DNA from: Amyelois transitella
Taxonomy: Eukaryota; Arthropoda; Insecta; Lepidoptera; Pyralidae
Assembly: GCF_032362555.1 (NCBI RefSeq)
Contig: NC_083529.1
Location: forward strand, 1,426,001-1,490,000
Direction: 5' to 3'
Length of the DNA: 64,000 nt
In this document: in pieces, positions 60,601 to 61,451 of the stretch
Position numbering within the stretch: position 1 is the first letter of the stretch
Layout: each line of letters begins with the position of its first letter
Program-made: the position numbers and the translations under genes
The notes under the pieces: generated by a model
Seen by the model: the letters and a program-made list of their open reading frames with translations, nothing else
Told to the model about the DNA's origin: nothing
Database searches by the model: none

Positions 60601-60661
60601 ACACACAAACAAGCACTACACATAACACAACACAAAGCAGCGTCACTTTGTACAACGCCAT
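21531..60661 (-). CDS. Membrane-anchored LPMO-like / EGF / DOMON / DOMON / SEA protein, 23 coding exons
   Basis: Twenty-three exons (listed separately) join in frame to 4215 nt, 1404 residues. Order: signal peptide 1-22; AA15-like LPMO domain 23-153 with His23 first after the predicted cleavage; EGF-like cysteines about 159-226; first half of DOMON 1 about 230-300; Pro/Glu/Ser-rich insert about 302-690; rest of DOMON 1 about 694-838; DOMON 2 about 850-1025; SEA domain about 1030-1175; transmembrane helix about 1203-1225; cytoplasmic tail to 1404. LPMO resemblance rests on PCG after the N-terminal [10 protein letters not shown], the AYAHRGGF strand, [10 protein letters not shown] and FGSCADIDI, which parallel conserved blocks of insect AA15 enzymes. 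DOMON domains bind haem or sugars; the cytochrome partner of fungal LPMOs has a related fold. The product is probably a cell-surface or cuticle-facing protein; activity is unproven. I do not recognise a gene name. Loss of copper ligands cannot be excluded without alignment. Confidence 0.88.
22417..22489 (-). tRNA. tRNA-Arg (anticodon TCG)
   Basis: A 73-nt cloverleaf without intron. Acceptor stem GACCGTG/CACGGTC with G discriminator, anticodon stem TCGGA/TCCGA around loop CTTCGGA, T arm GCAGGTTCGAGTCCTGT. A T-run Pol III terminator follows about 12 nt downstream. It lies in intron 22 of the large gene, same strand. Confidence 0.97.
22738..22955 (-). repeat. SINE-A copy, diverged
   Basis: Missing the GGGATATAGACG block. 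In intron 22, together with a 3' scrap at 23020-23095 (plus). Confidence 0.72.
23118..23275 (-). CDS. Large gene exon 22: cytoplasmic tail
   Basis: Residues 1299-1351, with two copies of KMAANG followed by a Gln/Arg-rich stretch. Acceptor ccag, donor GG|GTAAAT. Confidence 0.85.
23395..23775. repeat. Two SINE-A fragments back to back
   Basis: 3' half in plus orientation at 23395-23511 and 3' half in minus orientation at 23660-23775, separated by a piece of the GACCATGGATCTTGGATTG repeat. Confidence 0.72.
23869..23946 (-). pseudogene. Degenerate duplicate of exon 21 inside intron 21
   Basis: Minus-strand codons read [16 protein letters not shown] against [16 protein letters not shown] in exon 21, followed directly by a TAG. 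Many differences fall at third positions. No in-phase acceptor and donor pair surrounds it, so it looks like a dead duplicated exon. Confidence 0.7.
24460..24645 (-). CDS. Large gene exon 21: cytoplasmic tail
   Basis: Residues 1237-1298, phase 0 at both ends. [19 protein letters not shown], then a very GC-rich Pro/Arg stretch. Donor AAG|GTGACG. Confidence 0.88.
24670..24932 (-). repeat. SINE-A copy with target duplication
   Basis: TTTTTTCAA flanks both ends. It abuts the acceptor of exon 21 by 25 bp, on the intron side. Confidence 0.88.
25010..25398 (+). repeat. Composite of two repeat fragments
   Basis: 25010-25210 belongs to the repeat with CCCGGGGTATACCTTTGACC. 25240-25398 is a LINE tail with GCTGCAGTGTAGTTTGTTCC, GACGTCAATAAGTGATAC and TTGAAAATAAATCT. 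Confidence 0.72.
25412..25667 (-). repeat. SINE-A copy
   Basis: Full length, inserted at the 3' end of the preceding LINE tail. Confidence 0.88.
25690..25866 (-). repeat. Family-C short repeat
   Basis: AAATCACGCCTCTTTCCCGG, CCACTTGCCACGATCTCTGC, TCGGCGGTTTCGGGTAC. Ends 10 bp before the donor side of exon 20. Other good copies are at 35620-35790, 56341-56525 and 44175-44320. Confidence 0.82.
25877..26049 (-). CDS. Large gene exon 20: transmembrane helix
   Basis: Residues 1179-1236. [20 protein letters not shown] then Arg-rich TLYRTRS: a single type I span with positive-inside charge. Donor AAG|GTGATA. Confidence 0.9.
26710..26942 (-). CDS. Large gene exon 19: SEA domain, second half
   Basis: Residues 1101-1179. 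A Ser/Gly-rich loop is followed by [20 protein letters not shown]. The GSVVV self-cleavage motif of mucin SEA domains is not present. Confidence 0.87.
27000..27825. other. Intron 18, no recognised repeat
   Basis: Unique-looking sequence; a short palindrome CGTCAACGGGTTTACGTTGACG lies near 27518-27539 in two halves. The plus-strand open frame at 27705-28061 only overlaps exon 18 in antisense. Confidence 0.45.
27826..28042 (-). CDS. Large gene exon 18: SEA domain, first half
   Basis: Residues 1029-1101. [14 protein letters not shown], then [20 protein letters not shown], fit SEA strand 1 and helix 1. Donor CA|GTGAGT. Confidence 0.88.
28102..28376 (+). repeat. SINE-A copy
   Basis: Full length with a longer (GAAT)n terminal tract. 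Begins 60 bp from exon 18. Confidence 0.85.
28493..28732 (+). repeat. tRNA-derived SINE nested in another SINE
   Basis: It splits a family-C repeat (28384-28490, resuming at 28735): AAAAGGCGT-type sequence lies on both sides. Intron 17 of the large gene. Confidence 0.85.
28943..29090 (-). CDS. Large gene exon 17: end of DOMON 2
   Basis: Residues 980-1029. [13 protein letters not shown] contains His996, the candidate partner of Met915. Donor G|GTCAGT. Confidence 0.92.
29116..29400 (-). repeat. LINE tail and AT microsatellite
   Basis: ATTTATGTACACAAAATTAT through CCACTAGACCCATGAG resembles the 3' end of a LINE in reverse, followed by (TA)n at about 29360-29395. Confidence 0.5.
29484..29650 (-). 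repeat. LINE-tail fragment plus SINE-T scrap
   Basis: ATAGATTTATTTTCAAAATT, then TTGACGTCAC; followed by TTTCGAGACTTGTGTTA from SINE-T. Confidence 0.7.
29654..29873 (+). repeat. SINE-A copy, 3' tail lost
   Basis: Intact head GCCGTGTGGTTCGTGGCAC. A LINE tail in reverse (29880-30065) joins directly, and a partial SINE-A follows at 30074-30236, up to the LINE's 5' end. Confidence 0.82.
30574..31575 (+). CDS. LINE ORF1, coiled-coil nucleic-acid-binding protein
   Basis: 333 residues. A basic, Ser/Thr-rich start and a CDC motif near residue 45 lead into a long heptad-rich coiled coil (about 50-165), then a compact region with [11 protein letters not shown] and a C-terminal [15 protein letters not shown] helix, resembling the RRM-plus-CTD layout of many LINE ORF1 proteins. 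No CCHC zinc knuckle is seen. It should package the RNA as a ribonucleoprotein. ATG context is ACC ATG A. Confidence 0.85.
   Translation: MSLLRSPTKTTTGGGSQPDLSKINPDLMDQQITFRKRKQPDDHCDCNKEISNLRTEISNISSLLQNFISCHEQNTDTLREGFTDIKNEIKEINSTHEKTVASIQDLKVHINDVKSTISNLASKQGHLESQITELDKKLVVGEGEVFAIKAELDKIKSTLPSTSSPTKVSRMIYNEEILREIQERNNRQRNIIVVGVAEQKTKDHKERLARDEAEVMHILTNATTEYSIPQPTSVFRLGKYTPTKNRRLKICFENNDIPLRLLRTKLNLPDGIRIYSDQTPAQQKLMRNLKDELTRRQEDGEKDLIIKYVKGIPQITKPESKNLNCLNQNQQPL
31524..34460 (+). CDS. LINE ORF2, endonuclease-reverse transcriptase
   Basis: Open from 31524; first ATG is at 31656. The N-terminal APE-like endonuclease shows [20 protein letters not shown] and [10 protein letters not shown]. 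The reverse transcriptase has [33 protein letters not shown] and the catalytic LYADDT. The C-terminal segment with [20 protein letters not shown] is typical of jockey/CR1 elements. No RNase H is apparent. It overlaps ORF1 by about 52 nt in the -1 frame, so it needs reinitiation, a non-AUG start or frameshifting. Confidence 0.92.
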   Translation, partial: TRVKKLKLSQSKSTTTINTPSNNFSIVNKYTDIHTSKSGINFFYMNARSISSKGRFDELQCILRIMTHTVHVVLLTETWFKNEEHALKYQIPNYTHHYNIRTDKTGGGVSAFIHNDLKHCVIESLYSGGNNYLWIKLEKLALEIGLVYYPGDTNINDFLDALDTQLQSRKRGLLFGDFNINLLKEKTVEKENRTKKKRKSYLDILKESGYNILNKIKTQYCTRETTTKQSIIDHISSNLKNNTYNFTIIESPLTDHKQIHFELKRYKPPPKQRVVYKGLNYDKLYKFMENTINDRDKISIAQLETKIKESINQSKDTKIKTLNLPRNDWIQSSILQEINERNVLWANLKNDPKNKILQEAYNRKNDSVAAEIKNKKAEYYCDEFRKCDRKPKKTWELINHLAKNEIKQNCAPPKLSIKNKTIVDPLEICNTFNEYFSTIGSLLANEIISKNSHRNQTNMHTQSTTSINGLTTLTPCTVDEISEIIDSLDSNTSTGIDGISTKALKPLIVDKLTACLNDLLSIGYFPESMKTAKVTPIHKSGSKADPGNYRPISVLPVLSKILEKVLYKRLIEHLDSHEIISERQFGFRPKSNTLAATVDLVTKIKSNIDGKNVVLGVFIDFKKAFDTVSHEILLKKLQRIGITGIALKMFESYLRDRSQIVKINEYESTPLPVTYGIPQGSILGPLLFLVYINDVQDLGLQGHLTLYADDTCLFYFGPKITEIIPCVQQDLDVLFSWLQTNLLTINISKTSYIIFKARNKQIPLYNKLTINNIPLNEKSNEKYLGLRIDNQLTWQFQIDYLKKKLSALMASLRGVVRCFPRKLRLSIYNATVKSHLIYLIEIWGTASKTRLAKLQIAQNKIIKLLFHYPYLSSCTKIYKETKLMTLQQLYKYHTCILVRKVLNKTIHTSITLTQTKHVTKRLTRRASYLVLPKVRTKYGKRMFTFEGAQIFNKLPSDIKNIKSLGAFKSKLAQHIVNL
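31533..31539 (+). promoter_or_regulatory. Candidate -1 ribosomal frameshift heptamer A AAA AAC
   Basis: In the ORF1 frame the codons read TCA AAA AAC, the canonical X XXY YYZ spacing. A -1 slip continues in the ORF2 frame. No strong stem-loop is visible just downstream, and the region is A-rich. Confidence 0.4.
34634..34891 (-). repeat. SINE-A copy abutting the LINE 3' end
   Basis: Full length. Its CATA tract begins within a few bases of the LINE terminus, which suggests insertion into or next to that end. Confidence 0.9.
35071..35311 (-). repeat. tRNA-derived SINE (SINE-T)
   Basis: Full-length copy in reverse orientation, 87 bp from exon 16. The polypyrimidine tract and branch region of the following intron are unaffected because it lies on the donor side. 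Confidence 0.87.
35398..35589 (-). CDS. Large gene exon 16: DOMON 2
   Basis: Residues 916-979, [20 protein letters not shown], phase 0 at both ends. The intron that follows (29091-35397) contains the LINE. Confidence 0.92.
35620..36020. repeat. Family-C copy followed by SINE-A fragment
   Basis: 35620-35790 family C in reverse; 35848-36020 SINE-A 3' two-thirds in plus orientation, ending 27 bp before the TIR element. Confidence 0.8.
36047..37443. mobile_element. 1.4-kb DNA transposon, internally deleted
   Basis: Imperfect terminal inverted repeats of about 36 bp (36047-36082 and 37408-37443, starting CAATTGTGTCGC). Inside, on the minus strand, are two short coding remnants: 37007-37105 ([16 protein letters not shown], basic) and 36570-36659 ([20 protein letters not shown]). 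Probably a deletion derivative of an autonomous element. It lies in intron 15. Confidence 0.65.
37517..37558. repeat. (GAAT)n microsatellite
   Basis: About ten GAAT/GAAC units, 18 bp from the donor of exon 15. Confidence 0.85.
37577..37803 (-). CDS. Large gene exon 15: DOMON 2 start
   Basis: Residues 840-915, [20 protein letters not shown], ending in Met915. The donor ATG|GTGGGT was chosen over an overlapping G|GTAAAA because only the former keeps phase 0. Confidence 0.87.
38123..38552 (+). repeat. Two tandem LINE tails
   Basis: Copies at 38123-38315 and 38352-38552 share CTAGAGGCCGCCCGCGACTT, ATCAATCCCGCGGGAACTC and ATCGGTTCAGTAGTT. A third copy is at 50452-50673. Confidence 0.82.
38603..38807 (-). 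CDS. Large gene exon 14: end of DOMON 1
   Basis: Residues 772-840. The VIWSRGQE strand carries Trp789 where DOMON 2 carries His. Then [16 protein letters not shown]. Acceptor caacag, donor G|GTAAGT. Confidence 0.9.
38846..39102 (-). repeat. SINE-A copy with 13-bp target duplication
   Basis: GCTATATTATTCA on the left recurs immediately after CGGCACG on the right. Confidence 0.93.
39136..40497 (-). mobile_element. 1.36-kb DNA transposon with decayed transposase C-terminus
   Basis: Inverted termini read (C/G)AGTAAGTCCGGGG-type at the right end and GGGTAAGTCCGGGGTAG at the left, continuing into TGGCCATAG. The minus strand keeps the C-terminal part of a pogo/Tigger/jerky-like transposase ORF (40020 to 39402), frameshifted near 39725, with a Lys-rich tail and CxxC pairs. 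GGCCATCTCTCCC-like motifs recur near both ends. Located in intron 13. Confidence 0.7.
39402..40020 (-). pseudogene. Transposase C-terminal fragment, frameshifted
   Basis: Upstream frame contains [20 protein letters not shown] and ends at 39703. The next frame resumes with [20 protein letters not shown] and runs to 39402 through [11 protein letters not shown] and [13 protein letters not shown] one- or two-base change around GATTACACCATTACC joins them. No catalytic DDE residues remain. Confidence 0.65.
40500..41113. repeat. LINE tail, SINE-A and second LINE tail
   Basis: 40500-40622 LINE tail in reverse; 40788-41050 full SINE-A in plus orientation; 41047-41113 LINE-tail end (GGATACAAGGTATCACTTAT). 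Confidence 0.82.
41222..41330 (-). CDS. Large gene exon 13: DOMON 1
   Basis: Residues 735-771, [20 protein letters not shown]. Acceptor tatcag, donor AAG|GTATGT. Confidence 0.9.
41333..41930. repeat. LINE-tail piece and full SINE-A
   Basis: 41333-41393 LINE tail directly at the acceptor side of exon 13; 41660-41930 SINE-A, full length, plus orientation. Confidence 0.82.
41952..42100 (-). repeat. LINE tail of another family
   Basis: TAATCCTTTATTTATTTTCC, TTGTGGAGAACTGGCGCCTA and CTGTGTTACAGGTCACC; ends just before exon 12. Confidence 0.5.
42117..42240 (-). CDS. Large gene exon 12: DOMON 1 resumes
   Basis: Residues 694-735. [20 protein letters not shown] is the DOMON block that should directly follow the WRP turn; Met710 is a possible haem ligand. 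Donor AG|GTAAGG. Confidence 0.9.
42241..43265. other. Intron 11, first part
   Basis: Mostly unique AT-rich sequence and an A/G-rich stretch (43020-43260). A fragment at 42820-42900 belongs to the GGGCTCCTCACCAAAAG repeat. The open frame at 42510-42722 has no recognisable features. Confidence 0.45.
43270..44320. repeat. Cluster of SINE-A and family-C pieces
   Basis: Composite SINE-A at 43270-43598 with a family-C end (CTACCCCTCCGGGAAAGAGG) fused in at about 43325; partial SINE-A at 43960-44110; family C at 44175-44320. AT microsatellite at 43640-43675. Confidence 0.75.
44392..45174 (-). CDS. Large gene exon 11: [10 protein letters not shown] minisatellite exon
   Basis: Residues 433-694. A Thr/Pro-rich start, then about ten near-identical copies of a ten-residue unit [10 protein letters not shown] encoded by a 30-nt tandem repeat (about 44460-44765). 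Acceptor tttgcag, donor G|GTAAAA. The open GSG-repeat frame on the other strand is its antisense image. Confidence 0.88.
44460..44765 (-). repeat. Coding 30-bp minisatellite
   Basis: About ten head-to-tail 30-nt units, differing mostly at T/A/C wobble positions, encode [10 protein letters not shown] inside exon 11. The nearly fixed period indicates recent expansion. Confidence 0.92.
45536..45568 (-). CDS. Large gene exon 10: 33-nt microexon with RRKR
   Basis: Acceptor tttctag, donor A|GTGAGT, entry and exit both phase 1, so including or skipping it keeps the frame. With the flanking base it reads [11 protein letters not shown], a furin-type basic site. It is short, so it rests on splice signals and phase alone. 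Confidence 0.62.
45569..46024. other. Intron 9
   Basis: AT-rich, no repeat or RNA gene recognised. Confidence 0.4.
46025..46196 (-). CDS. Large gene exon 9: insert, non-repetitive segment
   Basis: Residues 365-422. Begins with two more AEPEP units, then a complex segment containing [19 protein letters not shown]. Acceptor attacag, donor G|GTGTGT. Confidence 0.82.
46485..46672 (-). CDS. Large gene exon 8: PEPE-rich insert
   Basis: Residues 302-364, built from EPEPKPEP and [10 protein letters not shown] units. Acceptor ttacag, donor AAG|GTATAT, phase 0. Confidence 0.82.
46905..47180 (+). repeat. Repeat with GAGGAGCCTGGGGTATGCC
   Basis: Best copy of a family also seen at 25010-25210, 23540-23650 and 15138-15228 (reverse). 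Contains ACTCCCATCTGACCTCCGCA and CGTGCAGGTTTCCTCACGAT. Confidence 0.75.
47315..47392 (-). CDS. Large gene exon 7: DOMON 1, VGWRPSGL block
   Basis: Residues 276-302. [12 protein letters not shown] is a typical DOMON turn, after which the chain enters the acidic insert. Donor C|GTAAGT. Confidence 0.87.
47558..47803 (+). repeat. SINE-A copy
   Basis: Head intact; one short internal deletion after CCGTGGATGTTC. Confidence 0.87.
48043..48308 (-). repeat. LINE-tail repeat
   Basis: Reverse-orientation copy: AATATTATAAAGCTGAAGAG to CGCGGACGGAGTCGCGGGCA. Confidence 0.75.
48375..48518 (-). CDS. Large gene exon 6: DOMON 1, first strands
   Basis: Residues 228-276 ([19 protein letters not shown]). Acceptor tttacag, donor G|GTAATT. 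Confidence 0.87.
48597..49059. mobile_element. 463-bp MITE with perfect 25-bp inverted repeats
   Basis: Termini 48597-48621 and 49035-49059 (TACAGGGTGTCTGGTAAATC inward) are exact inverted repeats flanked by TA on both sides, a Tc1/mariner-type target. The interior has a second inverted pair around CTCGATCAAA / TTTGATCGAG. Intron 5 of the large gene. Confidence 0.88.
49358..49620 (+). repeat. SINE-A copy at the donor of exon 5
   Basis: Full length; its (TATG)n tail ends 6 bp from the coding end of exon 5, so the exon's GTTAGT donor borders the repeat. Confidence 0.88.
49627..49848 (-). CDS. Large gene exon 5: EGF-like repeats
   Basis: Residues 154-228 with ten cysteines in EGF-like spacing ([27 protein letters not shown]). 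Acceptor actcag. The donor A|GTTAGT is the only in-phase GT near the end. Confidence 0.85.
49918..50214 (+). repeat. SINE-A copy with duplicated head
   Basis: The head (GTATTCGTGACGTGTG ... AAAAGAATAGGACCA) appears twice, about 50 bp apart. Confidence 0.8.
50452..51740. repeat. Array of LINE tails and SINE pieces in intron 4
   Basis: 50452-50673 LINE tail; 51013-51287 LINE tail in reverse; 51300-51396 SINE-A piece; 51430-51530 family-C piece; 51530-51652 LINE tail with GCTTTGGAAGCGGTAGTAG; 51660-51740 SINE-A 3' end. Confidence 0.72.
51957..52090 (-). CDS. Large gene exon 4: end of LPMO-like domain
   Basis: Residues 109-154. The acceptor was set at 52090, not at a nearer CAG, because only this choice keeps phase with exon 3. 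[10 protein letters not shown] and [11 protein letters not shown] are here; Phe143 could be the axial residue. Donor C|GTAAGT. Confidence 0.88.
52796..52992 (+). repeat. LINE tail inside the TIR element
   Basis: GCTGCAGTGCAGTTTGTTAC through AGCGATATATAGTATCCTAT, ending in (TTTGAAT)n; a later insertion into the 52393-54148 element or part of it. Confidence 0.72.
53190..53570. repeat. Three tandem units of about 125 bp
   Basis: Each unit contains TTATTTTATAAGTTTTTGAA, GATTGTTACCTTACGAA, AATGGGTGCCATTTTATACT and a GGAGATAT/GGACATGT variant; the third unit is truncated. Inside the 52393-54148 element. Confidence 0.8.
54212..54473 (-). repeat. SINE-A copy with target duplication
   Basis: ATTTTGAAAATA flanks both ends; it sits at the 3' end of the LINE tail that the TIR element had split. 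Confidence 0.9.
54634..54889 (+). repeat. SINE-A copy at the donor of exon 3
   Basis: Full length; ends 11 bp from exon 3. Together with 54212-54473 it forms a pair in opposite orientation, able to pair as an inverted repeat in the transcript. Confidence 0.88.
54901..54998 (-). CDS. Large gene exon 3: LPMO-like core
   Basis: Residues 77-109, [20 protein letters not shown]. Acceptor atttcag, donor C|GTAAGG, phase 2. Confidence 0.88.
55418..55488 (-). CDS. Large gene exon 2: second candidate copper histidine
   Basis: Residues 53-76, acceptor atttcag, donor CGG|GTAAGC. Encodes [12 protein letters not shown]; His75 sits where AA15 proteins carry the second brace histidine. Confidence 0.88.
56072..56144 (-). 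tRNA. tRNA-Arg (anticodon TCG), second copy
   Basis: Identical over 73 nt to the tRNA at 22417-22489 but with unrelated flanks. A T7 terminator lies just downstream. Located in intron 1 of the large gene, same strand. Confidence 0.97.
56293..56525 (-). repeat. LINE-tail end joined to family-C copy
   Basis: 56293-56340 ATAGAATAGATTTATTTTAA; 56341-56525 family C, ending with AGGACGTCCTGGTAAAGGGT. Confidence 0.78.
57085..57297 (+). repeat. SINE-A copy, head truncated
   Basis: Starts at TTCCCGGCACCAATAG; lost part of the middle after GGGCTAGCAACC. Confidence 0.78.
57627..57708 (-). tRNA. tRNA-Ser (anticodon CGA)
   Basis: An 82-nt tRNA with long variable arm (class II). Acceptor GCAGTCG/CGGCTGC, anticodon loop CTCGAAA within TCTGA/TCAGA, T arm GTAGGTTCGAATCCTAC. 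A T-run follows. Also in intron 1 of the large gene. Confidence 0.97.
57720..58460. other. Intron 1 segment
   Basis: No gene seen; a SINE-A 5' half at 58021-58160 (minus) is the only repeat recognised. Confidence 0.45.
58461..58721 (-). repeat. SINE-A copy with target duplication
   Basis: AGATTTCGAT occurs on both sides. Confidence 0.92.
58827..59087 (-). repeat. SINE-A copy, older
   Basis: Full length but more diverged (ACGTAGCCAACAGTCTCGG). Confidence 0.85.
59392..59813 (-). repeat. Two SINE-A copies in tandem
   Basis: 59392-59654 full length, immediately followed by a second, truncated copy 59654-59813 whose CATA tract starts at the first copy's CGGCA end. Confidence 0.87.
60505..60661 (-). 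CDS. Large gene exon 1: signal peptide and N-terminal His
   Basis: Residues 1-53. The ATG at 60661 has AAG before and G after it; the in-frame codon farther upstream that opens the frame is GTG, so it was not used as start. A 22-residue hydrophobic leader ends in VCVCG and the mature chain would begin [11 protein letters not shown]. Donor G|GTAATT, phase 1. Confidence 0.9.
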
Positions 60662-60803
60662 CTTGTTTTCAATCACTTCACTCACTTCCACTAACTATAA
60701 TCTGATTTCAATTTTCTTCATCTCTCAAATTTTAATAAAGTTTTCTTTATTAGTTTTTTGATCATCGTTATTTATATTGATTTTAAAGCTTTAGTTTTCT
60801 ATA

Positions 60804-60867
60804 TTATTTTTTTAATTCACCGTCACTGTATTGACATTTCCATTTGAATCCTTCGCGATCCGTAAAT
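60804..60867 (-). CDS. Terminal exon of an upstream minus-strand gene (partial)
   Basis: Acceptor gtttcag at 60867. Two readings are possible. Entered from the GC donor of the exon at 61241-61352, it reads DLRIAKDSNGNVNTVTVN and stops at 60812. Entered from a weak GT 5 nt farther on, it reads FTDREGFKWKCQYSDGELKK and stops at 60804. I cannot decide between them and recognise neither. The stop lies 143-150 bp upstream of the large gene's ATG. Confidence 0.45.
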
Positions 60868-61240
60868 CTGAAACAACAAAAAAAAACAATCGTTACAAGA
60901 CGGATATAAACATTATAAAAGAAAGACTGTACAAAGAAAATAACCTACTAACAAGACATACTAATAAAGACTCAACGAAAAAAAAAGAAACACATTCTTA
61001 AGGAACAAATATATTTCCCTATAACCAATTCTAAATATCAAATAAAACCGAATATCTACGGAACAACTGATATCTACAGTTACTAGTAACTTCAACATCT
61101 AAGACGAAATAATGATAGACAGTGAAGATCATAAATATATATCCACAATCAAATCTATCACATTATTTCCATTGTGGCTGTCATTATGTCTTACATAAAC
61201 ATCACGTTAGCTTTCAAAGAAAGTTTTCAACAAACACTTG

Positions 61241-61352
61241 CCTCTGGTTTCGTTTCTAGCCGCGATAAAATTGCTCCAATTTTCCAACGTAATGATACCT
61301 CGTTTGGAGACAACAAAACCGTCGGGATTGGAAATTGATCCGGCTTCAATAA
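61241..61352 (-). CDS. Penultimate exon of an unrecognised upstream gene (partial)
   Basis: Acceptor cctatag at 61352; donor AGAG|GCAAGT, a perfect GC-type donor. The open frame encodes NPDGFVVSKRGIITLENWSN and FIAARNET, with two N-glycosylation sequons (NWS, NET), which would suit a secreted or lumenal protein. No further exon could be found to the window edge, so the gene's 5' part is probably beyond 64000. No family is recognised. It could also be a chance open frame in a 5' UTR region of the large gene. Confidence 0.45.
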
Positions 61353-61451
61353 CTATAGGAAATTATTAGGAATTGTCAGCGACTTCGAATAGTTTCGTAT
61401 ATTTAAGCAAATTTTCTTATATTCATTATGGAACATACAAGTCTTTATCTC

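Noticed and set aside
60662-60691. Extended N-terminus for the large protein
   Set aside because: The frame-opening codon is GTG, and adding ten charged residues would spoil the signal peptide; the ATG at 60661 has a good context.
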